Assembly: GCF_009755605.1 (NCBI RefSeq)
Contig: NZ_WPNZ01000012.1
Span: 244,380-308,379 of the forward strand
From: Streptomyces typhae
GTDB taxonomy: Bacteria; Actinomycetota; Actinomycetes; Streptomycetales; Streptomycetaceae
Direction: 5' to 3'
Length of the DNA stretch: 64,000 bases
Position numbers and translations under genes: made by a program. Of this stretch, positions 40,738-49,359 are shown piece after piece (the first letter of the stretch is position 1; each line of letters starts with the position of its first letter). The notes under the pieces are model-generated. The model worked only from the letters and a program-made list of their open reading frames with translations. It ran no database searches and had not been told where the DNA came from.

Positions 40738-41090
40738 GGGGCTCCGCCCCAGACCCCGTATCGGCGCTCCGCGCCTCGTCCTCAAACGCCGGACGGGCTG
40801 GAAACGCGCTTCGCGCTCGTCCTCAAGCGCCGGACGGGCTGGAAACGCGCTTCGCGCTGGTCCTCAAGCGCCGGACGGGCTGGGATTGCGCTCCGTGCTC
40901 GTCCTCGGACACCGGACGGGCTGGAAACGCGCCCCACGCCTCGTCCTCAGACACCGGACAGGCTGGAAACGCGCCCCACGCCCCCTCCTCAGACACCAGA
41001 CAGACTGGAAACGCGCCCCACGCCCCCTCCTCAGACACCAGACGGGCTGGAAACGCGCTTCGCGCTCGCCCTCACACGCCGGACGGGCTG
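40738..41090. repeat. Eight-unit tandem array of 41-42 bp repeats ending inside argH
   Basis: The GGACGGGCTG word, or its variants AGACAGACTG and AGACGGGCTG, starts at 40791, 40832, 40873, 40914, 40956, 40998, 41040 and 41081, i.e. spacing 41-42 bp. Each unit reads roughly CGCGC(T/C)-rich stretch, GTCCTCA(A/G)(A/G)C-(G/A)CC, GGACGGGCTGGAAA. Units 5-7 share ACACC(G/A)GAC variants and are closest to each other. A GGGGCTCCGCCCC hairpin opens the array. The last unit supplies the final codons and stop of argH. The single-copy relative is at 27744-27808. Confidence 0.9.
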
Positions 41091-42508
41091 ATGCCCGCCC
41101 ACCGGCGCTGCTCCGCCACGTCCGTCTTGATCTCCGCCAGCTGCGCGGCCACCGCCGACGGAGCCGTGCCGCCCCTGCCGTCCCGGGAGGCCAGGGCGCC
41201 GGGGACGTTCAGGACCGTGCGGACGTCCGGTGTCAGGTGCGGGCTGATCTTTGCGAACTGCTCGTCGGTGAGCTGGTCGAGTTCGATGCCGTGTGCCTCG
41301 CACTCCTTGACGCACTCGCCCGCGACCTCGTGGGCGACGCGGAACGGCACACCCTGCTTGACCAGCCATTCGGCGATGTCCGTGGCGAGGGAGAAGCCGG
41401 CGGGCGCCAGTTCCTCCATGCGCTCGCGGTGGACGGTGAGGGTGGCCATCATGCCGGTGAAGGCGGGCAGCAGGACCTCCAGCTGGTCGCAGGAGTCGAA
41501 GACCGGCTCCTTGTCCTCCTGGAGGTCGCGGTTGTAGGCGAGGGGCAGGGCCTTGAGCGTCGCCATGAGGCCGGTCAGGTTGCCGATGAGGCGGCCCGAC
41601 TTGCCACGGGCGAGCTCCGCGATGTCGGGGTTCTTCTTCTGCGGCATGATCGACGAGCCGGTCGAGAACGCGTCGTGCAGGGTGACGAAGGAGAACTCCT
41701 TCGTGTTCCAGATGATGACCTCTTCGGCGATCCGGGAGAGGTTCACGCCGATCATGGCGGTGATGAAGGCGAACTCGGCGGCGAAGTCCCGGGAGGCCGT
41801 GCCGTCGATGGAGTTGGCGGCGGAGCCGTGCTCGAAGCCGAGGTCGGCGGCCACCGCCTGCGGGTCGAGCCCGAGCGAGGAGCCCGCGAGCGCCCCGGAC
41901 CCGTACGGCGACACGGCGGTCCGCGCGTCCCACTGCCGCAGCCGCTCGGCGTCCCGCGACAGGGACTGGACGTGGGCGAGCACATGGTGGGCGAAGAGCA
42001 CCGGCTGCGCGTGCTGGAGGTGGGTGCGGCCCGGCATGGCGACGTCCGGGTGCGCCTCCGCGAGGCCGACGAGGGCTTCCTGGAGCTCGGCGATCAGGCC
42101 GCCGATGATCCGGGCGTGGTCGCGCAGGTACATCTTGAAGAGGGTGGCGACCTGGTCGTTGCGGGACCGGCCCGCGCGCAGCTTGCCGCCGAGGTCCGGG
42201 CCGAGCCGCTCCAGGAGGCCCCGCTCCAGGGCGGTGTGCACGTCCTCGTCGGCGACGGTGCCGGTGAAGGACCCGTCGGCGACGTCGGCCGCGAGCCGGT
42301 CGAGGCCGGCGAGCATGCGTTCCAGTTCGTCGGCGGTGAGCAGCCCGGCGGTGTGGAGCACGCGCGCGTGGGCGCGGGACCCCGCGATGTCGTACGGCGC
42401 CAGGCGCCAGTCGAAGTGCACCGATGCGGACAGTTGCGCCAGCGCCTCGGCCGGGCCGTCGGCGAACCGGCCGCCCCAGAGGCGGACGTCGCCGGTGTTG
42501 CTGCTCAC
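41072..42508 (-). CDS. argH: Argininosuccinate lyase
   Basis: A 478-residue fumarase/aspartase-superfamily enzyme that splits argininosuccinate to arginine and fumarate, the last step of arginine synthesis. Diagnostic segments are LWGGRFADGPAEAL at the start, GKLRAGRSRNDQVATLFKMYLR, MPGRTHLQHAQPVLFAHH and the mobile signature loop GSSIMPQKKNPDIAE. GTG 42508 has AAGGAG eight bases upstream. The last residues (SPSGV, stop) are encoded by the final unit of the 41-bp repeat array, so the native C-terminus has probably been replaced or trimmed slightly. It follows argG by 92 nt. Confidence 0.97.
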   Translation of the reverse strand: MSSNTGDVRLWGGRFADGPAEALAQLSASVHFDWRLAPYDIAGSRAHARVLHTAGLLTADELERMLAGLDRLAADVADGSFTGTVADEDVHTALERGLLERLGPDLGGKLRAGRSRNDQVATLFKMYLRDHARIIGGLIAELQEALVGLAEAHPDVAMPGRTHLQHAQPVLFAHHVLAHVQSLSRDAERLRQWDARTAVSPYGSGALAGSSLGLDPQAVAADLGFEHGSAANSIDGTASRDFAAEFAFITAMIGVNLSRIAEEVIIWNTKEFSFVTLHDAFSTGSSIMPQKKNPDIAELARGKSGRLIGNLTGLMATLKALPLAYNRDLQEDKEPVFDSCDQLEVLLPAFTGMMATLTVHRERMEELAPAGFSLATDIAEWLVKQGVPFRVAHEVAGECVKECEAHGIELDQLTDEQFAKISPHLTPDVRTVLNVPGALASRDGRGGTAPSAVAAQLAEIKTDVAEQRRWAGISPSGV

Positions 42509-42600
42509 TGCACGTGCTCCTTGGAGAAGGGGGGATGTGCGTCCGCCTCCCCCGCGCCGTGCGCTTCGGGGAGGCGGAACTCAAGGTACTGCTCGCGGCC

Positions 42601-43794
42601 TCAGGCCAGGTCGCGCTTCGCGGCGATCTTCGACGACAGGCCGAAGATGTCGATGAAGCCCTGCGCCTTGGACTGGTCGAAGGTGTCGCCCGAGTCGTAG
42701 GTCGCGAGGTTGAAGTCGTACAGGGACTGGTCGGACCTCCGGCCGGTGACGACGGCGCGGCCTCCGTGCAGGGTCATCCGGATGTCGCCGGTGACGTGCT
42801 GGTTCGCCTCGTTGATGAAGCCGTCCAGGGCCCGCTTGAGCGGGGAGAACCACAGGCCGTCGTAGACCAGCTCGCCCCAGCGCTGCTCGACCTGCCGCTT
42901 GTAGCGGGCCAGTTCGCGCTCGACCGTGACGTTCTCCAGCTCCTGGTGGGCGGTGATCAGGGCGATGGCGCCCGGAGCCTCGTACACCTCACGGGACTTG
43001 ATGCCCACGAGCCGGTCCTCGACCATGTCGATCCGGCCGATGCCCTGCGCCCCGGCGCGCTCGTTGAGCTGCTGGATGGCCTGGAGGACCGTGACGGGCC
43101 TGCCGTCGACGGCGACCGGCACGCCCTCCTTGAAGGAGATGACGACCTCGTCGGCCTCGCGCGGGGTCGCGGGGTTCGAGGTGTACTCGTACACGTCCTC
43201 GATGGGCGCGTTCCAGATGTCCTCCAGGAAGCCCGTCTCGACGGCGCGTCCGAAGACGTTCTGGTCGATGGAGTACGGCGACTTCTTGGTGGTCGCGATC
43301 GGCAGGCCCTTGTCCTCGCAGAAGGCGATGGCCTTGTCCCGGGTCATCGCGTAGTCCCGGACGGGGGCGATGCACTTGAGGTCGGGGCCGAGGGCCTGGA
43401 TGCCGGCCTCGAAACGCACCTGGTCGTTGCCCTTGCCGGTGCAGCCGTGGGCGACGACGCCGGCGCCGTGCTTGTTCGCGGCGGCGACGAGGTGCTTGAC
43501 GATCGTGGGCCTGGACAGGGCCGAGACCAGCGGATACCGGTCCATGTACAGGGCGTTGGCCTTGATCGCCGGGAGGCAGTAGCCCTCGGCGAACTCGTCC
43601 TTGGCGTCGGCGACCTCCGCCTCCACGGCACCGCAGGCGAGCGCGCGCTTGCGGATGACGTCCAGGTCCTCGCCGCCCTGGCCGACGTCCACGGCGACGG
43701 CGATGACCTCGGCGCCCGTCTCCTCGGCGATCCAGCCGATGGCGACGGAGGTGTCCAGGCCGCCCGAGTAGGCGAGTACGACGCGCTCGGTCAC
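42601..43794 (-). CDS. argG: Argininosuccinate synthase
   Basis: 397 residues; joins citrulline and aspartate using ATP. The N-terminal P-loop-like motif LAYSGGLDTS (7-16) is followed by AHGCTGKGNDQVRFE, TTKKSPYSIDQNVFGRAVE and a C-terminal multimerisation helix. GTG 43794 (VTERVVLAYSGG) has GAGGAG eight bases upstream. A longer frame (to 43837) would run into the ArgR boxes. It is divergent from the caspase-Hsp90 gene with 212 bp between starts. With argH it forms an operon separated from the other arg genes by the 12-kb island. Confidence 0.97.
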   Translation of the reverse strand: MTERVVLAYSGGLDTSVAIGWIAEETGAEVIAVAVDVGQGGEDLDVIRKRALACGAVEAEVADAKDEFAEGYCLPAIKANALYMDRYPLVSALSRPTIVKHLVAAANKHGAGVVAHGCTGKGNDQVRFEAGIQALGPDLKCIAPVRDYAMTRDKAIAFCEDKGLPIATTKKSPYSIDQNVFGRAVETGFLEDIWNAPIEDVYEYTSNPATPREADEVVISFKEGVPVAVDGRPVTVLQAIQQLNERAGAQGIGRIDMVEDRLVGIKSREVYEAPGAIALITAHQELENVTVERELARYKRQVEQRWGELVYDGLWFSPLKRALDGFINEANQHVTGDIRMTLHGGRAVVTGRRSDQSLYDFNLATYDSGDTFDQSKAQGFIDIFGLSSKIAAKRDLA

Positions 43795-43810
43795 GGGGTT
43801 TCTCCTCACA

Positions 43811-43861
43811 GTGCATTCGCTCGCTCAGTGCATTCATTCACTGACATGCATGAGTATGCAT
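43811..43861. promoter_or_regulatory. ArgR-type operator region upstream of argG
   Basis: Repeated TGCAT words suggest tandem ARG boxes: GTGCATTC occurs twice (about 43811 and 43829), and ATGCAT-GAGT-ATGCAT is a perfect inverted repeat at 43846-43861. The known ArgR site is two 18-bp palindromes rich in TGCAT/ATGCA. It lies 17-67 bp upstream of argG and about 150 bp upstream of the divergent island gene, so ArgR-arginine could touch both promoters (inference). Confidence 0.75.
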
Positions 43862-43903
43862 TGCTCCGTATGTTTCGTCAATCCGCCACCCGGGGGACGC
43901 GGA

Positions 43904-43940
43904 CCCCTCGTGCACTCCCCTCGTGCACCCCTTCGTGAAC
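43904..43940. repeat. Three short direct repeats upstream of the island's first gene
   Basis: CCCCTCGTGCAC at 43904-43915 and 43917-43928, then CCCTTCGTGAAC at 43929-43940, spaced 12-13 bp. They lie 67-103 bp before the ATG at 44007. Their phasing, near one helical turn, suggests a regulator-binding site for the caspase-Hsp90 operon. The regulator is unknown. Confidence 0.45.
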
Positions 43941-44006
43941 GTCAACTCCACGCAACGCGGCGTCCCCTGCGGTGTCATCATGTTCCTCCGGCAGGTGGGA
44001 GGGGCG

Positions 44007-47000
44007 ATGGGACAGGTGCGCACGGCACTGCTGATCGGTATCGGGCACGTGCCTGCGGCGGACGGGGTCTTCGAGCCGCTCGACACGGTGGTCGAGGCCG
44101 ATCTCCGGCTGCTCAGCTCGGCCCTCGACGCCGCCGGGTACGCCGTGGAGACGCTGCACAACGCGGGGCGCAGCCAGATCCGCACCCGGATCTTCGAGGT
44201 CGCCCGCGGCGTTCCCGCCGACGGCACGCTGCTGCTCTACTTCAGCGGCCACGGCGTGCGCGTCGGCACCACCGACTACCTCGTGCCGTACGACGCGACG
44301 CCGCCCGGCGACGGCGACTGGCAGGGCCCCTACGTGGACTCGCTGCTGCCCGCGGCCATCAGCCCCATGCTTGAGACCTGCACGGCGGGCACCGTCCTGT
44401 GGGTGATCGACGCCTGCCGCACGGATCTGTCCGGCGGCGGTGCCGCCTTCGGCGCCAGCACCGACAACGGGCCGCCCGCCGGCGGCTACGCCGTCATGAC
44501 GGGCTGCTCCGCCGGGGAGCGCAGCGGATACACCGACGAGGGCAGCTTCTTCACCCGCGGCCTCGCCGAGGCGCTCGGCCCGCTGACACCGGCGCGCAGC
44601 GTCCACGAGGTCTTCGCCGCGGCCCACGCCAAGGCACTGCGGGCGGCACGCAGGCACGGCCGGTCCCAGAACGCCGACATCCGCTACGGCACCCACGAGG
44701 AGTCCCGGACCAGGGAGACGGAGATCTGCGAGGGGCGCCCGCTCCTCGACGCCTGGCGGGACGCCGTCCGCGACACCCCCCTCTGGGAGCGCGTCGAGGA
44801 GCGGGACGCCGCGAGCGTCCCGCGGTTCCAGGAGTGCCTCGGCGCCTTCGTCGAGGAGTGCGCGCGCACCCTGCACCTCGCCCAGGGGCGGCTGCCGCAC
44901 GCCGACCCCTGGGCCGACGACGCCTTCGCGGTCCGGCTCCTCCGCGACCGGCTGCCGCTGCTCGTCGCGCCGTCGGCCCGGCTGTCCGCGGTGGAGGCGG
45001 CGACCCTCGTGGCGGCCCCGTTCCTCCACGAGGCCGCCTGGGCCGCCCGGCTGAGCCAGGCCGCCGAGATCGACCCGTACGTCCTGGACCGGCGCGCGGG
45101 GGGCGACGCGCACCGCAGGCACTACGAACAGATCGCGGACCAGCACGCCCGCGTGGCGCGGAAGCTGGCCCAGTGCCGCGCGCACGACCGCGCCGAGGAC
45201 ACGGTGGCCGTCACCATGTGGCTGGTGCACCGCTGGATCGCGGACCGCTTCGACACCGACGACACGGCGGTGCCCGCCTCGGCCGCCGACGCCCTCGCGG
45301 CGGCCCTCCTCGGCAGCCGCCTCGCCACGCCGGACCGCGTCCGTGAACTGTCCGGCCTGCTGTGCACGGCGGCGGCCGCGATCGGCCTCGACGAGGTCCC
45401 CGACGACCTCCACGCCCTCGCCCCGGGCAAGGTGCTCCTTCCGGAGGGGCACCAGGCGCTGCGCGTGCGCCCGCTGGCCGCCCTGCTGCGGCTCGGGGCC
45501 GTGCTCGCCGTGGACGCCCGCACCTTCCCCGAGGTCGTCGCGGAGCATCTCGCGGTCACCGACCCCGTGCTCCCGCAGCACGTCGTCGGCATCGCGCACA
45601 GCATGAGCTGGGAGCACGACGGCGACACCCTCCACCTGGACGCGGTCTGCCCGCACCAGGCCGTGCACGCCGCGCTCACCGAGATCACCGACCAGGCCGA
45701 CCGCCTCGCCGAGGAGGCGACGGGCCTGGCGGCGGGCCTCCCGGAGGCCGAGGCCGCCCTGCTCGCGGCCGTGCCGACCCGGGTGACCGCGCGGGGCCTG
45801 CGTCCCAGCAGGGCCGGCGCCCACCCGTCGTACGAAGTGCCGCTGCTGCGCTTCCACCTGGCCCAGACCGAGGTGCGCGAACTCCTCATGGGCGAGCAGC
45901 TGTACGGCGGCGAGCCGCATCTGGCGCTGCGCGAGCTGTACCAGAACGCCATGGACGCGTGCCGCTACCGCGCGATGCGGTGGGCCTATCTGCACAGCAG
46001 CGGCGCCGGTCCCGCCCCGTGGACCGGAGGCATCTCCCTCATCCAGGGCGAGGACGCGCGCGGCCGGTACGTGGAGTGCCGGGACAACGGCGTGGGGATG
46101 AGCGCCGAGCACCTGAAGTACACCTTCACGCGGGCCGGCAGCCGCTTCGAGCAGTCCAAGGCGTTCCGGCGCGAGCAGTCGCGCTGGCTGCGGCACGACC
46201 CCGGGCTGCGCCTCTACCCCAACAGCCGGTTCGGGATCGGCGTGTTCAGCTACTTCATGCTCGCCGAGGAGATGACGATCGTCACGCGGCAGGTGAGCCC
46301 CGAGGGCTTCCCCGCCGAGCACGCGCTGCGCGTCGACATCCCGAGCAGCGGCAGCCTGTTCCGCATCCAGCGCCACGACGGCACGGACGACGGCCTGCCC
46401 GAGGGCGGCACGCGCGTACGGCTCTATCTGCGCGAGGGCGCCCTCGCGGACGGTCTCTCCTGTGTGAACACCCTGCGCGGCCTGGTCCGGATCAGCGAGT
46501 TCGACCTCGATGTGCGGGACGCGTCCGGGCACGCGCACCGGTGGCCCGCGGGCGCCCTTCAGTCGGCTCCCGGAACCGACGCCGTGGCGCCCCTGGAGGC
46601 CGTGCCGGGCGTGCTGTGGTGGGTGAGCGACGAGGGGGCCGTGCTCGCCGACGGCATCACGACCGACGAGAAGCCCTTCGGGTACGTGCTCAACCTGACC
46701 GGGCCGCACGCGGGGCGGCTCAGCGTCAGCCGCAAGGAGCTCCAGGGCTTCGACCGGACCTGGGCCGAGGAGAACTGGCGCAAGGGGGCGAAGGCGCTCA
46801 CCGAGTGGCCGGGGCTGACCATGGAGTGGCTGTGGAGCCTCGACCGGGTCGAGCGGGACGTGGCGCGTGTGCTCTGGGAGGAGTGGCGCGGGACGGGGGT
46901 CAGGGTAGGAAGGCGTGAGGTGCGGGAGACCCACGCGCTCGACGACACCGGGGTGTTCCACCTGGACGGGACCGTCGTCAGAAACACCTCTCACCGACCG

Positions 47001-49001
47001 CACTCACCCGAGCGGCGGCTCTTCCCCTGGCGGGTGGCCGCGCTGCGGCAGACCCACGGCGTTCCCGCCCTCGCGCCACCGGCGAGCCTGGTGGGGCATC
47101 CGCTGGCCCAGCCCGGCGACGCGGAGCTGTCCGACAAGGTCGAACGCTCGTGGCGCAGCGTCGTCGCGTACGCGGCCAAGCACCGCATGACCGTCGCCGA
47201 GGTGCTCCGACGCAAGCGTGCGCTGCGGATCGTCCACCCCTTCGAGGGCCCGCCAGCCGTGGCCGAGGGCGACCTCGACTGGGTCCCCGACGAGCTGGAC
47301 GGCGAACTGGCGGGGCTGCTGAGCGGAACGTTCCGCGGTCGGCCCGTGGCCACCGTGCAGGGAGCGGCCGACAGCAGGGACCTCGGCGGTCTGGTCGTGG
47401 GATCCCATCTCCTCGCGGTCCCGCTGGGCGTCCTGGCCCGGCGCTGCGCCCGCTTCGCACCGCTGCTTCCGCACCCGATCCCCCTCGCCCCCGCGCACCA
47501 CGAGGATCATGTGTGCACGGAGGAGGACATGACGCGCCTCTTCGGCTCGAAGCGCGCGTACACCCAGCGACTCAACCGCGTCGGCGCACTCCGGGGCATC
47601 CGGCAGGTCTGCCTGGCCACCGGGACCGATCCCGCGGCACTCCTCCGCCTGATCGACGACTTCAGCTGGCTGGGCTGGACGGCTCCCCCGGTCGACGAGG
47701 TCGCGAAGTGGCTCGCGCTCGACGAGGAGATCCACGAGGTCCTGACCCTGTTCACCTCTCCGCTGCCCGACGGGCGGCTGATGCTGCACTGGGCCGCCAC
47801 GCTCGACTTGGCGGACACCTGGGACATCGCACTCGAAGAGGCCGAGCGGGAGCTGGGCCCGGTGGCGGCCGAACTGGACCTGGTCTACGAGACCCGCTAC
47901 GCCGGGGGTTCCGACACCGGGACGCTCGTGCCGTCCCTCAAGACGGCACAATTCCTGCGCGACCTGGCCTCCGTCGGGCGCCATCTGGAGACGGGGCTCG
48001 ACTTCGAGGGTCTTGCCCTGGCCTACTCCCAGAAGGCGCATGTCGGCCACGAGGACCTGGCGGCCGTGGTCGCGGAGCTGCGGCTGGCCGGGGTCTCCTC
48101 GCCGGGCGACACGAGCATCATCTCCGAGTGGGAGGACCTCGCCCTGCGCAGCCGCTATGTGCTGTCCGGCGGCAAGGACGTCCTGTCCGACGAGGAGAAC
48201 CTCCCGACGGCCGAGCTCACCACCGCGTCGCTGTTCAGTGCCGCGGTCGCCCTTCAGGAGCCGCTGAGCGAGGTGTGGGACATCGCCGAACGCGACGGCC
48301 TGCGCTTCGGTCTCACCGTTCCCGACCTGCCGGACCCGCTGTCCGGCTACCGGCCGACCGTCCACGACGGCATCCTCACCACGCAGCCGAGCGACTCGTA
48401 CGGCAACTACAGCGCGCACGTCTGGAAGTCCCTCACGCCCCACGCCCTGGCCCGCTACGCCCACAACCTCGGCACCGACGCCGCCACCGCCCTGGAGCGC
48501 CTCGCCTCCCTGCGCCGCATCGGCGCCCTCGTGCCCGAGCTCGCGCCCCCGGACCTGGAGGCACTGCGCACGTGCGTCCCCGACGAGCGCGACCTCGTCG
48601 CGCTCTCCGAGGAGCACCGGCTGTCTCCCCCGGACGAGGCCCCGGGGCCCCTGGACCTCGTCAGCGTCGCCGCCCGCCTCGGCGAGCCGGTTCCCGTGAC
48701 CCTCGGGCGCCTCGCCCCCTACCTCCCGCTGTGGCCCTCCTCCCGGCCCCTGCCGGACCCGCCGGACACCGTGCCGCTCTGGCAGGACCTGGCGCTGCTC
48801 ACGGAGCACCTCGACGGCCGGCTCCCGGCCGTCGAGGGCGAGGTGACGCGCCGGCACATCGCCCACGCCGCCCGCGGGACCGGTGCGTCCGAGGCCTGGA
48901 TCGGCAGCAGGCTGCGCCTCTACTCCTCCCTGTTCGGCCTGCGTACGGACACCCCGACGCGGGACACCGCCGATGACCGGAGCACGCACCGTGTCCCATG
49001 A
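44007..49001 (+). CDS. Giant caspase-Hsp90 fusion protein, copy 1
   Basis: 1664 residues from ATG 44007, with GGGAGGGG upstream; longer starts (43980, 43923) lack support. In order: a caspase/metacaspase-like protease (1 to about 250) with catalytic His82 in YFSGHGVR and Cys137 in VIDACRTD; an Ala/Leu-rich helical region (about 250-600) with HRRHYEQIADQH and LVHRWIADRF, possibly an inactive HD-like domain; an Hsp90/GHKL ATPase (about 620-960) with ELYQNAMDACR (Asn647, Asp650), CRDNGVGM (Asp693) and FGIGVFSYFM (742-751); then about 600 residues of repeated helical modules, perhaps winged-helix-like. No signal peptide or membrane span is seen. A stress- or threat-triggered protease controlled by an ATPase is the best reading (inference). 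Confidence 0.93.
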   Translation: MGQVRTALLIGIGHVPAADGVFEPLDTVVEADLRLLSSALDAAGYAVETLHNAGRSQIRTRIFEVARGVPADGTLLLYFSGHGVRVGTTDYLVPYDATPPGDGDWQGPYVDSLLPAAISPMLETCTAGTVLWVIDACRTDLSGGGAAFGASTDNGPPAGGYAVMTGCSAGERSGYTDEGSFFTRGLAEALGPLTPARSVHEVFAAAHAKALRAARRHGRSQNADIRYGTHEESRTRETEICEGRPLLDAWRDAVRDTPLWERVEERDAASVPRFQECLGAFVEECARTLHLAQGRLPHADPWADDAFAVRLLRDRLPLLVAPSARLSAVEAATLVAAPFLHEAAWAARLSQAAEIDPYVLDRRAGGDAHRRHYEQIADQHARVARKLAQCRAHDRAEDTVAVTMWLVHRWIADRFDTDDTAVPASAADALAAALLGSRLATPDRVRELSGLLCTAAAAIGLDEVPDDLHALAPGKVLLPEGHQALRVRPLAALLRLGAVLAVDARTFPEVVAEHLAVTDPVLPQHVVGIAHSMSWEHDGDTLHLDAVCPHQAVHAALTEITDQADRLAEEATGLAAGLPEAEAALLAAVPTRVTARGLRPSRAGAHPSYEVPLLRFHLAQTEVRELLMGEQLYGGEPHLALRELYQNAMDACRYRAMRWAYLHSSGAGPAPWTGGISLIQGEDARGRYVECRDNGVGMSAEHLKYTFTRAGSRFEQSKAFRREQSRWLRHDPGLRLYPNSRFGIGVFSYFMLAEEMTIVTRQVSPEGFPAEHALRVDIPSSGSLFRIQRHDGTDDGLPEGGTRVRLYLREGALADGLSCVNTLRGLVRISEFDLDVRDASGHAHRWPAGALQSAPGTDAVAPLEAVPGVLWWVSDEGAVLADGITTDEKPFGYVLNLTGPHAGRLSVSRKELQGFDRTWAEENWRKGAKALTEWPGLTMEWLWSLDRVERDVARVLWEEWRGTGVRVGRREVRETHALDDTGVFHLDGTVVRNTSHRPHSPERRLFPWRVAALRQTHGVPALAPPASLVGHPLAQPGDAELSDKVERSWRSVVAYAAKHRMTVAEVLRRKRALRIVHPFEGPPAVAEGDLDWVPDELDGELAGLLSGTFRGRPVATVQGAADSRDLGGLVVGSHLLAVPLGVLARRCARFAPLLPHPIPLAPAHHEDHVCTEEDMTRLFGSKRAYTQRLNRVGALRGIRQVCLATGTDPAALLRLIDDFSWLGWTAPPVDEVAKWLALDEEIHEVLTLFTSPLPDGRLMLHWAATLDLADTWDIALEEAERELGPVAAELDLVYETRYAGGSDTGTLVPSLKTAQFLRDLASVGRHLETGLDFEGLALAYSQKAHVGHEDLAAVVAELRLAGVSSPGDTSIISEWEDLALRSRYVLSGGKDVLSDEENLPTAELTTASLFSAAVALQEPLSEVWDIAERDGLRFGLTVPDLPDPLSGYRPTVHDGILTTQPSDSYGNYSAHVWKSLTPHALARYAHNLGTDAATALERLASLRRIGALVPELAPPDLEALRTCVPDERDLVALSEEHRLSPPDEAPGPLDLVSVAARLGEPVPVTLGRLAPYLPLWPSSRPLPDPPDTVPLWQDLALLTEHLDGRLPAVEGEVTRRHIAHAARGTGASEAWIGSRLRLYSSLFGLRTDTPTRDTADDRSTHRVP

Positions 49002-49359
49002 CTTCGAGATCGTCTACGCCGAGCAGGACGTGGACGCCGCGACGGTTTCCTTCACCGGCCGCGCGTCGGCCGACGGACTCGGTGTCGTCGTGACGGGCGA
49101 CTGCCCGCGCTGTCACGGCAGCACGGCCTCGGAGTACCGGTACGGCCTGCCCGGCACCGGGACCAAGGGCCTGTGGTCCAAGCTGACCGGCACCGCGCGG
49201 ACGGAGCCGGATCCGGGCTCCGTCACCGAGACGCTGCGCCAGGAGACGTACTTCTGCGAGTGCGGGCATCCGCATCCGCAGCTGCCCGGGAACGCGGTGT
49301 TCGTGGGCTGCGGCGCGAGCTGGCAGGTGCGGAGCCTGATCGTCGAGGGTGCGCCGTGA
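48991..49359 (+). CDS. Small Cys-rich protein coupled to the caspase-Hsp90 gene
   Basis: 122 residues from GTG 48991, overlapping the end of the giant gene by 11 nt; GGAG lies about 8 nt upstream. An alternative ATG at 48973 has no ribosome site. Two Cys pairs are spaced like a zinc ribbon split by a loop: VTGDCPRCHGSTASEY and TYFCECGHPHPQ, with His residues next to each. The N-terminus (DFEIVYAEQDVDAATVSFTGRAS) and C-terminus (NAVFVGCGASWQVRSLIVEG) look beta-stranded. I do not recognise the family. Tight coupling suggests an adaptor or substrate of the protease-ATPase. The second giant gene has no such partner. Confidence 0.8.
   Translation: MSHDFEIVYAEQDVDAATVSFTGRASADGLGVVVTGDCPRCHGSTASEYRYGLPGTGTKGLWSKLTGTARTEPDPGSVTETLRQETYFCECGHPHPQLPGNAVFVGCGASWQVRSLIVEGAP

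Noticed and set aside
40823..41038. Minus-strand frame with repeated SEEGAWGAFP units
   Set aside because: It is merely the translation of the 41-42 bp array and has no start signal or homology I recognise.
40738..41090. CRISPR array
   Set aside because: The whole 41-42 bp unit is repeated with gradual divergence; there are no unique spacers alternating with constant repeats, and no cas genes.
43878..47003. 1041-codon minus-strand frame opposite the first giant gene
   Set aside because: The plus-strand frame carries clear protease and ATPase motifs; the minus frame is Arg/Gly/Val-rich shadow.
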